From: Bugula neritina
Lineage: Eukaryota > Bryozoa > Gymnolaemata > Cheilostomatida > Bugulidae
Direction: 5' to 3'
Length of the DNA: 64,000 nucleotides
Assembly: GCA_964035545.1 (NCBI GenBank)
Contig: OZ037771.1
Coordinates: 11,235,980 to 11,299,979, forward strand
Shown here: positions 1-12,500 of the stretch, in pieces
Layout: every line of letters starts with the position of its first letter
Numbering within the stretch: the first letter of the stretch is position 1
Position numbers and translations under genes: made by a program
The notes under the pieces: model-generated
Seen by the model: only the letters and a program-made list of their open reading frames with translations
What the model was told of the DNA's origin: nothing
Databases searched by the model: none

Positions 1-2841
1 GCTTTGTTTTTCACTGAGAATCCAAGTATTTTTATGAAATAATTCAAAATGAAATGTAGTGGATATGATGCAAGACAATTTTGATTTTATTGATTTGCAA
101 GCTGCATGGAACTGCAATATAAGTAAACAATTTTTTATGTGTTCATGTTGCAATTTTATTCCAATAATCAGAATTCAGACACTGTTTGCAAGATCATCGC
201 CATTTGTAACAAATATTATTTAATATTTAAATTTTAAATAATTATGTTCTAATTACTAAAAGGCTACAAACACTATTCCTGGCAGGATGGGATTGTCTTC
301 ATATTGCTTTTTGATTTTAATTGGTATAACTTGTAAATGTTTCACAATTCATAAACACCATTTTAACCAATACTTATCTTAATAGCCTCACGTAATTCTT
401 CAGCATAAAGTGGCTGTAACTAGAGAACAAACAAACAATGAACTCTAAACTAATATTCTATACAATCTGTTGGCTGTTTGCAAGGGTTACTCTCAGCTAC
501 CCTTGATCTGCTCGCAAAGGATTATAACAACCATAATATCTCTGTCGTGAATATTGTTTTTGTAATTCAAATTTGTTAGCCTTCAAAACCTCTAGTTACA
601 TCTCACTGTTTACAATAATGTTATATATCAAAATACTTTCTTCAGCTAATGTCAATAAACACATCATACCCTAAAGTAGTGTGTTCCCACAGTAATTGGG
701 CAGTTTTTGCTTGTATTTGGCTCTTCGTTTGGCCTAAATGGCTGCCTTTTCTGTCATTTGCAACTAATATTGTTGACTAAACTGGGATTCACCACAAAAC
801 ATTGTAAGTTGGGGCTAGTACTTGAACCCCTACTATTTCAACATTTCATGAGCAAGAACCTACTCTAAAATTGTACAAAATAACATACAAGTTAACTATC
901 AGATCATTGACCAATCTGTTGCACTCAACTAAAATAACAAAACAGATGACTTTTGCATCTGTCATCTAGTGATCAGCCCTTCTTAGATCCCAACTTCAGC
1001 TCTTTCTGGTAATTATTATTCCATCATTTTGTTGGCCGCAGCACTAAGTTGCTTGTATTTATTCTAAACATGTCACAGCAAGTATGTTAACCTTCACTTG
1101 AAACATAGTACCATGTCTTTATGTAAACTGTATGTTACTCTTGTTTATATAACAACTTTGTTACATTGACTGACTAAGTTTCTAAGGAATGAATGTAGTT
1201 TATAAAAACTTAACACTTCCAATAAACAAATCTATTTTTAAATCAATTTTCATGCAATCAATAAGTGAATTCCAGTAAGTAAACATTTCATAATGTGTAG
1301 CTGAAACATCCTAATTCCAGAGCTGTTTTCATGATGCGATAAGTTTTGATGAGGAACTAAAACAGAGCTACTTCTATCAGCCTAGCTAGACAACAGTCTT
1401 GGACAGTTTCTGTACAATAAAACTGGTTTATAAAATTTTGTATTGTCAAAAAGATTTCAAGTGCGTCTAACTGCTATAAACAGTAAAATTGGAAGTATTT
1501 ACAGAGAGTCAAATGAGACCAAAACTTGATATATATACACAGGCATGGTATTGCTTTGATGTTTATTTATATTGAATTCATGTTTTTGGTTGTGTGTGCT
1601 GATTGCATGATTCTGATCATTTTAAAGCTACAACTAATAATAGGAGACTCAGAATCTCCTACACTCTACAGAAACCAAACCTGCAGATGACATGCAAACT
1701 CAGAAAGTGTTCTCAGTTGGACTTGGCAGGGTTTTGTCTACCAGACAGATGCGGTTTGCAATGTTTAATTTTAGGTTTATTGAAAAATTAATACCACTTC
1801 TAGCAACAGCTGGATCCTGCATAACATTATCAAAGTGACAGTGCAGCAGTTATAGAGCCCCAGATAAAGACCTAATTGAGTAGATTATAGACTCTATTTC
1901 ATTATTGTGAAATATATAGACCCATTTATTTGGATTTTAAATCATTAAGAAATGTAAGATGCAAGATTATCCATTTAGATCTTGGTATAAGTATCTTACA
2001 CTAACACCAAGCTGGTTGATTGCAGAGTTCAAACCAGCACTTTGCAAGCATCTGAATGCAACTTTACTGCATGTTGGTAGTTCGAATCTTAACTTATCCT
2101 GCAAATAAACAACATTTAATTACATAATTAAATTGCAGGCTACAGGTACAAGAGTCTAGGTTTAATCACGTGTTACATTGAATAACCCGTGGCTATAATT
2201 ATACAAAATTGTCATCATTACAAATTTATACTGGCAAACCTTTCTTTAACTTCTGTATATTGAATTTATTATTAGAAATGTTAGCTTTGATGAGGGGTGC
2301 ATGCCTTGTGACAGCTGTTCAGCTGTTACTGTCAGAAACTCAACTGTCTGCAACCAATAAATTAAAGTGAATATAATGATATTACTTAAGCCTTGCATCA
2401 CTATAGTGCATCATTAAATTCTGATGGTAATTTCTTGGTTGCTGCATGTCTATAATTTCAAGTCCCTGGTCAAAAGACTTCAGTCTAGTCACCTATAAAG
2501 CATTTGCTCTCTGAGCTGCCACATCCTTCAAGACAGCTCATTAAACATCCATCAAACTATTTTAAATTTTTATCAAAAGTAAAAAATTGTCATTTTCTTC
2601 TGTGATAGTTGAAAGGTCAAATGAGAACACTGCAATCTAAACAAACGCCTTTGAAGTTGTGTAATTGAAATCAAGGTCAAGCACTAAAATATTTTTGATG
2701 ATCTTTTGAAACCATTTCTGTCTAAATTCCTCATTTAGATACAGCAGGAATCTATTATTTATAGACATACATGCTAGTTTCAAAATGCAAACAAAATGTG
2801 CAAGATTAAACTTGAAAAAACTGGTCAGGGTATGCTGGTAT

Positions 2842-2903
2842 CGCAGCAGCAACAAGCAGCAGCAGCAGCAGCAAGCAGCAGCAACAGCAACAAGCAGCAG
2901 CAA
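2842..2903. repeat. (CAG/CAA)n microsatellite
   Basis: An interrupted run of GCA and ACA triplets covers about 60 bases. It lies outside any supported exon, so the poly-Leu/Cys or poly-Gln it could encode is not expected to be translated. Confidence 0.9.
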
Positions 2904-2914
2904 TGAAACATGGT

Positions 2915-3071
2915 ATAAGCAGCCTTGAGTTAGGGATGACTGAGTGCAGTAGTGTGAGGTCTGGTGTTTGGAGTTAAGGATTTATGGGTGAAACTTTGAA
3001 CCCCCCCCCAACTCCAAACTTGAGGCACCAAAACTACTGCACATTATCACCCCCAACTCAAGACTGCTTAT
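2915..3071. repeat. Imperfect inverted repeat (foldback)
   Basis: The arm at about 2915-2975 is matched by its reverse complement at about 3010-3071, with several mismatches, around a loop of about 35 bases that includes the C-tract. Paired blocks include the CTTGAGTT/AACTCAAG and TGCAGTAGT/ACTACTGCA segments. It may be a foldback transposon remnant. No target duplication was recognised. Confidence 0.7.
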
Positions 3072-3624
3072 TGCAAGTTGCAGCAGCCATAGTCACAATT
3101 AGCCTTTGCCATCACACATGTAGTTAGGATAAGCTATACAGGTCTGTGTACATGTGTAGACATGGATATAAAAAGTTAAACACTGATGCTAGGGGCTGTG
3201 GCATCAGTTTTAGACTGAGGTCTATGATTTACATATAGTAGAACCGTCCTTGTTGAGAAGGTTTGACTAGCAATTCCACTATTATAAGCTAGTGTAACTA
3301 CGTGATATCTATCAGGAAAGCATTAAGAAAATTCAATTATGGAATTATGTTGAAATTCATAATTTATTCTGAAAGCTTTTGGTTTGCAAAGTAATAATCT
3401 GTGCATGTGTGTATTTTTGGGATGGTTGCCGAGTGATTTTCTGATTTAGATCTTTGCCAGCTAAGCCCCGCCCAGCTATAAGTGGCGCTGAGGAAAATAG
3501 GCGGTCTGCATACCTGGTTATTGGTTAATAATGGTGCCATACCGTGATGATTATTGTGTTACTGCTGTGAAGTTTGACTTTAAATATTGCTATCTGAATT
3601 GCTACTTTCTCACTACCTATACAT

Positions 3625-3630
3625 TTTATT
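3625..3630 (-). terminator. Possible cadherin poly(A) signal (AATAAA)
   Basis: TTTATT on the plus strand reads AATAAA on the gene strand about 480 bases past the cadherin stop codon. A variant ATTAAA at 4029-4034 is nearer the stop. Neither can be proved to be used from sequence alone. Confidence 0.3.
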
Positions 3631-4107
3631 CGAACATGGAAAATGACAGTTTGATTCATTACAATCTAAATGTATTACTAGCAAAACAACATAGCTTCGG
3701 TGCACATTTATCGTAGCAATAAATAAGTAGAAATACTATTACATGAGTAAAATATGTATGTTGGCAAAAAGATAAAAATAAAATGATTTATCTGTTTCAC
3801 ATAGGTCATTTACAAAAAGTATTTACAAGAAAAAAAACCTCTTCAGGCTATAGATAGAATTAAAGCAGTATAATATGGTCATGCAGCTGTTGACAATACT
3901 ATCAGAAAAAAATTGAGCACCTTGTGTTGACCTATATAAATATAACATAAAATAGGTTAACTTATATAAAACACCTGCACATGTTTCCTCATCACGCAAA
4001 ATAAATTCAACATGGAGTTGGTTGTTCATTTAATTACGTCCAACTGTTATATCAATTTATACTGTATAGAATACAAAATATCCAACTACATGATATTATA
4101 TAATAAA

Positions 4108-6599
4108 TTAAAAATAGATGGTCATTTCAGGCTTTTCTATTGGTTCCTCGCAGCCAATGCTATCGGTCTCAGTGCTAATGTCTGTACAAGGCGTATCACT
4201 CCTATTTACTGACATATTGTTTGGTGACTGTAATAAAATAGTAATTGATTATTATGATTAAATAACCATAACCTCCTGAACACAATGTACCTGCTGCTGC
4301 CAACATGTGCTCTTCATCTAGAATTGTAGCTAAAAATATGCAATATTTTAGAAAGACATTTAAATGATATAAACTATTTTTTATAGTTTTATTTAATAAA
4401 TAAAATATTAGAATTAATGCATGTTTAATAAGTCCAACAAGAAATGTGGCAGATAACTTTAATTTGATTTATTTGACAGACTGTATATTTATTCTTTGGT
4501 CATTCAGGTAAGTTTGGCAGAAGCTTTTAGCCTGACAATAAATTTACAAGGTGATAGGTGTTAGTTTGAAGTAATTAGCAAAGTGACAGAACTAGTAAAA
4601 ATTTTATTTTGTGGTTAGCAGTTTGTAAAAATAAAGTGTGCAACAAAATTATGGTTTAACCACAGAAATCAAGTATAAGAAGATTGTTTTGCAGTAAAAT
4701 ATGAAAAATGTTACCTTGTAAAGAGATCCAGGGAGTGTTTTTTTAGACCAGAAGCTTTCTGCAGGTAACCTGGTCCTAGCATCACTCAAGTGTGCAGGTA
4801 AGCTTGTGCAATAGTCAATCATGTTTTTGTTTGCAGAAAGTCCGGGCGAAGGAGAATTGCTTTCATAGTCTGAGGTACCAGAATGTGGACTGGCTGCCCG
4901 GGTGGTCTCAGACCTGAACCCTACTGGTGCTTCAGCGATAAAAGCAGAGTTCATGCTCCCCTGACTAACACTAGCATATGAGTCTGGCAAGGTCTCAGTA
5001 GCACGGATGTTGCTGATGTCGGGTCGACAGCGCCCCGTATTGAAAGAGTTACTGTGAACACCCACTAACCCTCGGGCTCTTCTGTTTTGGAAAGTTTCTA
5101 AGGCAATCTCCTCATCTTGGCTGTAGTGGCCCGTTTCGTCAATGCTAGAAGATTTAGGATGTAAAAATCGTTGAAACGGAATTCTTTTTACATAAGGTGA
5201 TCGATCCTTCATGGAGGATCTACCAGAGTCTGGGGGGTTTGAGCCCAGTGCCGTGATGTTCCTCATGTGATTATCACTGTTGGCAGCTACTTCCAGGCAG
5301 GCATGCTCTTTGTCAGCAAATATAGATAGATTATTTGGTATGCTGTGTAGTTGAGCAATATTCTCCTCATTTGAAGCCCTCTTTTCATCATACTCATGAT
5401 TCTGCAGATTTCTGCCAAACAATAAACTCACATGATACAAACCTAAGAAAAACAACAGTTTTTGCTGTTACAAGACCCATTAGTGAAGAAATAATGGTTA
5501 ATTAATGAGCATGACCGCAAGTTTAACCATCAGCCATGTTTACCCAATGCATAGCTGCCTGTAACTTGGATGTAAAACTTTTCAACTTCTGGCAAGGTTT
5601 TTAGTGGTTAAGTTTACACTAAAGACAATTAGCTAATGATATTTGTAGTAACATCCTAATTATATTGGTTTATTTTTGCTTTTGCTCAGCAACCAGCTGC
5701 TTCTCATTAGATTACGACACACTTGTACAAGTCTCTCCTACCCAATCATCTACTGCTTGTCACCACAGAAATATGCATAATTACGAAATATCCTAGTTTA
5801 GAAAGAGCAGATAAATGCTAATTATTTCTGGTTCATTTAGCAATATTCTACAGTCAGAAATAAAACTATGTAAACTATTTGCAACATGCCTGTTTCCTAT
5901 ATTAGATTCAACTCTATGATATTTGGGTAAGCTAAAACTCGTGCTTGTGCGACTTCTTGTGAGAGTATTTTAACTTTTTGAGACTGATGGTAGCAGTCTG
6001 TGCCATGAGTACTACTCAGTAGTACCACTCCGTAGTAATAATCTATAGTACTCAGTACTACCACTCCGTAGTACTACTCCATAGTACTCAGTACTACCAA
6101 ATCATAGTACTCAGTACTACCATATCATAGTACTCAGTACTACCATATCATAGTACTCAGTACTACCATATCATAGTACTCAGTACTACCAAATCATAGT
6201 ACTCAGTACTACCAAACCATAGTACTCAGTACTACCATATCACAGTACTCAGTACTATTACATCATAGTACTCAGTACTACCATATCATAGTACTCAGTG
6301 CTGTGAATTGCATTGGAATACCAGTTCTAATAGCCAAAGGCCATTATAGTGTGAAGGGCGTATACCCCCCCCCTTACCTTTCACAGTCAGACTGGAGGCT
6401 AACAATACCAGCCTCGGATCCTATGGATGGCAAACTTTCATCTTCAGAAGCTACAAGAGTAGCCTGGGTTTTCAGAGTTCCTTGGGAATCGGTGATAGAT
6501 TTAAGGGTGTCTGATGACTGCATCGTGTTGTACGGATGCTCAAATGTTGCCTGCTCACAGTCTTTCTTTTGCAGCTGTTTTGCTGTCCTTTTCGCTTTT
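4108..6599 (-). CDS. Cadherin exons 16-19: cytoplasmic tail and stop
   Basis: Exon 6378-6599 begins with the basic RKAKRTAKQLQKK. The large exon 4715-5411 uses an acceptor at 5412-5413 chosen because it alone keeps the frame. It is rich in Ser, Pro and acidic residues, with stretches such as TSDYESNSPSPGLS. A 27-nt microexon (4291-4317) and the terminal exon (4108-4227, stop at 4108-4110) fit by phase and splice sites; the protein ends in KPEMTIYF. No catenin-binding motif, ITAM or kinase domain was recognised. The function of the tail is unknown. Confidence 0.75.
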
Positions 6600-9500
6600 C
6601 TAAATTAAAGAAAAATTGTGTTATATAATTAAGCAAACGGTCTAACTAGCATTTGTTGTCTAGCAACTTCAACCAGTTGCATCTGACCATCAAATTATTA
6701 ATTTTATGCTTATTGGGACAGGAACTTTAAAAGAGATTTTTTGCCTCTTCGAGTAAAAATTATTAAAAGCAAAAAATGGGCTAAATTTTAAACTTGGATA
6801 AAGTGGCTTAACTTTTACACACAAAGTATCTTGGGTGTATAAGCACATTGAATATTGTTATACTAAGAATTTCATACCTCTTAATGAAGCACATGACCAA
6901 AAGTGCCACTAGTATCAACAGAAACCCTGCAATGCCAGCTATTATGTAGATGACCAGCTTGTCTTTAGACTGCTTTGAGGTGTTGGAGTTGTCCCCACTG
7001 CTATATTCTGCCGTAGTCACCAAATCTGCAAGGCAATATATTCCTTATAGTAGTATAATATAACAAACAGGTTAGGCATCTCTTGCCTTAAGCTTCTTGT
7101 TAATTTTTAATAATATGGCATTTATTAATAATATTCCATTTGTATGATCTTGTCAATAAAAACTGTTCAATATAAATTGTAAAATAGAAAAATTTTTAGA
7201 AGGTGAAGACAACTATGTACATTTCAAAGTTGCAATTAATGCAAAATTTTAATTAAATTTGGTGCTGAGCAAAAACAAGTGCCTAGTAATAGAGTATATT
7301 ATATGTTCAGTTTAGTAAGACTATGGAGCAGACAACTCCCGACTATAGTTATTTATGCCTTACCTGGAATATCAAGGATGATCTCTACAACTGTAGTGCT
7401 ACTCCTTGGGGATTTCCCCATATCCATAGCTTGAACATTTATTAAATATTTAGTTGACTTGTATTCTGACATGGGTGCTGATAGAGTTATCTCCCCCGTG
7501 TCGTCAATTCGGAATAACCTACAAGTCAAATAAGTTGTAATAGCTTTGCAATAGAACTACACTAATAGGCTGCTTACTAATTTATTATCTACTTCAATTG
7601 GATTTTTAGCTGCATACTTACTGAATGGTCTAACACATTTCAAAGTGAATGCTTATAAATTTAAATAACTAGGAGAATTTTTTCCTTCAACAAGTTACTT
7701 GGGGAGATGTTTTCCATGTTTAAAATGTTATCACAGTCATAAGTTAGACAATTTTAGTTGAACTGTAAAATAGCTGATTTGTGCTAAATCATATGCATGC
7801 TAATTAAGTTTATATTCAGCTTATATACTTTTCAGAAATTGATGATGGTAAAAATTCTATAAAGTTGTAATCATGAAACTTAAAAACTAGTTATGTAAAA
7901 CCTTATGCAGTTGTTTGTTTGATTAAGAGTGTAGGTGGGTGGAGTATCACTTACCTATCATGAGGGGGAAGTATGTTGTAAGAAACCGGGTTAGGTTCGC
8001 TAGCAGGGGTATCTTTGTCTATGGCCTAAAAAAAGAAGCATTGCATTTTTAGATGCTATGCAATATAGTTTGTAGGTTTCAACCACTTAGGAAATGATAT
8101 AATACAATGTGGTTTATAGTGTGCAATAATTTCAAGCAATAATAGTGATATTACATAGAGGAGACAACTGCAAACTACAAAGTTCTAACCATCAAATGGA
8201 TGCAGCATAGTTATATATTAGGATTTATCTACTCATTAACAATGTATCATGGAGTAGACAACTACAATATTTGATACAATATTTCAGCCGACTTTTGAGT
8301 TTACAAAGCTATTTATAGACTGTCTGGAGAGAGACTGCTTGACAAGTGCCAACAGGTGAAAACTGCTGATCCTTCAGCCTTGCAGCAGATAAACCTGCAT
8401 TATGTATTCAGTTGATGGTTTATCTTGACACTCTCTCTAAATATAGTTGTTGAAGTTTCTATAGTATCTCAGCTGATCTAAAAGATCTGCTCAAATTATA
8501 ACTTGTCCCTTTGTCTAATATCTTAGGAAATGTGCACGCTATTGCCCTAGACAGTCTACTGTATCTACTTAAACAAGTATTATACAATACATAATTTAAA
8601 AATATTTTGGTAATTACATAGATATTATCAGCCCAGCAGTCATGCAAGTTAAAAATTTTTGAATAGCTATGTATAGTATTAGTTTATTAACTTTTAGCTT
8701 CACTTTATTAGTTAGGCAGCAAAAAAACCTAAATACATTTAAGTGATCACCATAAATTCAGTTTTTTGTCTACCTACGTAATTCTGATGTATACAAAGTT
8801 CTTACCTATTGCCATTATAATAATTATAGTCTATACAACTATATTGTTTAATTTATTCATAAAGTCCTCAACACTTCAATTGGGTTTGACACCTTGAGAT
8901 AAATGTGGAAGCTGGAAGGGATTTGTGACGCAATTTGAATAGTTTCACTCACACTGTTATGTAACAGCGCCAAAATCTAACTTTTTGTGTGGGCCGGCAA
9001 AGATTATTCAAACAATTAAGGCTATTGTCTAGTACATCTCGCCACAGGTAAAGTGTAAGGCAGGTGATGTGTGAGTAATTTAACATAGGGAACAGGTAAA
9101 CTTCAAAGCCTACTGTCTGCCAGCCGTTTGATAGATTTTTGGTGAAGTAAAATAAATGTGAATTTCAATCAGGTTTTACATTAACCAGCTTAGAGACTGG
9201 TGAACCTCAACCAGGCCAAACAATTTACAGACTAAAAAGATGGAATATATAGTGACTTACTTTCACTCGCCCAACCACCCCTCCATCTTGCCACTCCACT
9301 TGAAACTGGTAAGGCTCGGTGTTCTGGAACTCAGGGTTGTGATCGTTATCATTTATTATGGAGATAAACACATCTGCTTCACTTCTCTGCAAGTGCAAAA
9401 TTATTATGTAGTTAGTTGACAAGATACTTAATAAAATCCTCAGCTTTCTAGTAATTAATGTTTCATTGCAAAAGTGCTTGAGAAAATTCTAGAAATTCTC

Positions 9501-12500
9501 ATCTGTTTCGTCAACAAATATTTTGCTTTTTACTTCAAACTCAGAAGGGGTTTCACTATTGCCACAAGAGTGTACAAGTATAGCTTGTTTCTTAGAGTGC
9601 TGAGGCTACATAAATCTGTCACATTTTTCGAATAACTGAAATTGTCAGACTATAATTTTGTGTACAAAACACTTGTTAAGCTTGAAGTGCCATGAAGAGC
9701 AAATAAAAAATATGTTCTCTCTAAAGCTTATCTTATGAATCTCAAGACATGCTCCTTAAAACTTTGAAGCCCTCTGTGTAAAGCAAGATTTTCCCAGCAG
9801 GTAAAAACATCTATAGAATTGTTTGTGTTATCTAACCTGTTCAATACTGTTACATAATATAACTTACAACAGCACTTTGGACAGCAAAACATCAAACAAG
9901 AAGATAGCTTTTAAAATCTATCATGCATTATGGCATTGTTGCTGTATTTATATGTGGATATAGCATATCAGTATAGGCAGCACACAGTTGATGTTCATCT
10001 ATCCCTTATGATGTGTTGCTGCCACATATAAACTACTTGGGTTATCTCCATTTATAGTTAGATTTACTCACAAATTCTCCATCTGATACGGCGACCACTG
10101 CGCTGTATTCCCCAGTAGTCTCATAGTCAAGGGCAGAAGATACCACTAAGCTGGCCGAGTTTAATCTACAAGACAGCAAATATTGTCATACATGGTGGCA
10201 TGACTCCTGTGAATTCATTAATACTGTTAATTAGCAGAACTTGAAATCTCAGCTGCCTAGGTATAAGGTGAATTGTGATGGTTGTACTATTCTGGCTTTC
10301 ATTATTACCATGTTCATGTAACTTGTTTATAGTATCTTGCAAGTCTAGTCAAACTATATTCACACTTATGCCTAGCATAAACTGAAACTAGAGCTACCTC
10401 ACAGATGTCTTGCCAATGATTAAGAAGCAACAGGTCTACAGCTTGCAAAATGGGGTTTCATAGCAGAGATGTCTGTGAAAGGAAACATAACGTTTCATGC
10501 ATCAGATGACATAAATGGTTTCTTGAAAAGTTGCAGGCTGATTGTGGATTATATAATGTTTAGGGAGCTTTACTTAAAAATCATTTTTCATTTCCTTCAG
10601 GTTAGGAAATGAACATTTTACAGCCTAAAGGAGCTGTTTCAAAATCTCATTAACATTAAAATTTACAACTCAATAAAAACTTGCAGTTATAGCTGTAGTT
10701 GAGATAGGTTTTCCTGCAGTTTTATTTTGCATAAAATTACTTTTTAATTTCCAAAAGCACTTGCATCATCAAATTACAACACTTACACACAGACAATAAA
10801 TGTTTACAAATTCAATTTAAGAGTTTTATCTACGATAGCAGAAGATAACAGACTTCTGCTATAAGATATGTAATTCTTGTATTTTGTAACATAAGATGAT
10901 ATCCCTTCTGCAGTACAACGAATAAAAATGCAGTACACATTTTATCAACTTTTAATCGCGGTGTAATAATTTGTGAGTTTGTTTGGACTATGATACTTTA
11001 TGGCACATTTTCACAACATATATACTTGATTTCATATGCATAACTTTTGTTTATGCTTTCAACTTGGTGCTAGATTTATGATTAATGACCAACTATGTTG
11101 GCCGATAAACTGCAGCTCAGTGTGACACTTTTGATTTCTGATAAATGGTTTGTTGACGTGAATAGATTTTTGAAATTCATGGGAATGTGAAACCGTCCAA
11201 ATACGACAAAACTAAAAATGATGCTCATTGAAATGAAACTAAAAGTGTTTTTTCTATTTAGAATAAGCTCTGTGAAATGAAAAAGCCCACCAAGTGTGAA
11301 ATTGGTAAGAATGCCTGATTAACATTATTGTAATGCTTGTCATTATTAAATAAAAAAAAGATGCCCATACAATTAATTTGGGATTACTGTAATGTTCTAA
11401 CAAAAAGTAAATTATTTACCACACCTTGAGCTTTAATGGCTTTGCAGCACCAAACTAAATGACTACATTAATATTGACATCACAAAACCACCCAACGGTT
11501 GCTATAGCAACAATACTGGCTAATATAATCTAAACTCCAATTTGTATAGTTTTTGCTAAATAATTTAGTCTATTTATTTAGAATAGTTTGCTTAATTTAA
11601 TTAAACAGTAAAGACATTAGTCTTTGATTCCGGCTATGCCATTGGTAACATAACCAATATTCACTCAATATAATTTAACCATTGGTCATTAATTTGACAC
11701 CAAAAGTTTGTGTGGTGGGATTTACCACAGGCTACACCTATTTCCTGAAATCCTGTGGTTGTTGATTTACTCCTTCAAAGAAGTATATTTGACTTCTTGG
11801 AAAATTTCACCAGCTGGATTAAACCTAATTTATGCTTATTTTGAAGCAGTTTTTTCCAAATAGTTGTGTTTCATGTCTAGTAGTGAACTTACCCTGTCAC
11901 TCTGAGTTGGAACGGGAACCCTGCAGGGTAGTTCAGTAGAGAGAATGTTAGCTGCTCAGTCTAAAATGAAAAGCAATCTATTACCACTTTATAATAGTAT
12001 TACATTACAGTATAGAAAGAACACTGAATAGGTACATCAAAGTTGACATATATAAATAATATGAACTACTTCAAAAAAAGTCCTAAAGCCACAAGGAAAA
12101 AATTTAAGTTTCTCTTTAAATTTGATCTTTAAAAAAATTAACACATATTTGACTTGAATTGTAAAAAATGTTTAACCATAGAATAAACTGAAACTTGATG
12201 GTAAAAAAATTTGAATAATGGTAAAAAAAATGTGAATAATATTTATTTGACATTTGGAAACCTAAACCACTGCATATTGAATTTGTCTTCTTAAAAGACA
12301 GTATATTTAGTGAACCCAAGTCCTTAGTAACATAGAATCTGAATTAGCAAAGTTAATATAATTACACTCTGCTTATGCTTTCATCAACAGTTTTCTAAAA
12401 CTACATCAATAACAATAAAACTAGAAAGAGGTGCAAGCTAGAAACAAAGATAAATTATTTTAAGGTTATACACATGAGGTCTAGAAGGATTGAAACATAA

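Larger units (their letters stand above)
1..4107. other. 3' flank of the cadherin gene, no gene recognised
   Basis: No exon of a recognisable protein was found on either strand. The short open frames here lack splice context and family resemblance. It holds a CAG-rich microsatellite, an imperfect foldback with arms of about 60 bp, a C-tract at 3001-3009, and presumably the cadherin 3' UTR at its right end. Confidence 0.6.

Noticed and set aside
5402-5403. Acceptor for cadherin exon 17 at CTGCAG/AATCATGAG
   Set aside because: It breaks the frame with exon 16; the acceptor ten bases upstream at 5412-5413 restores it.
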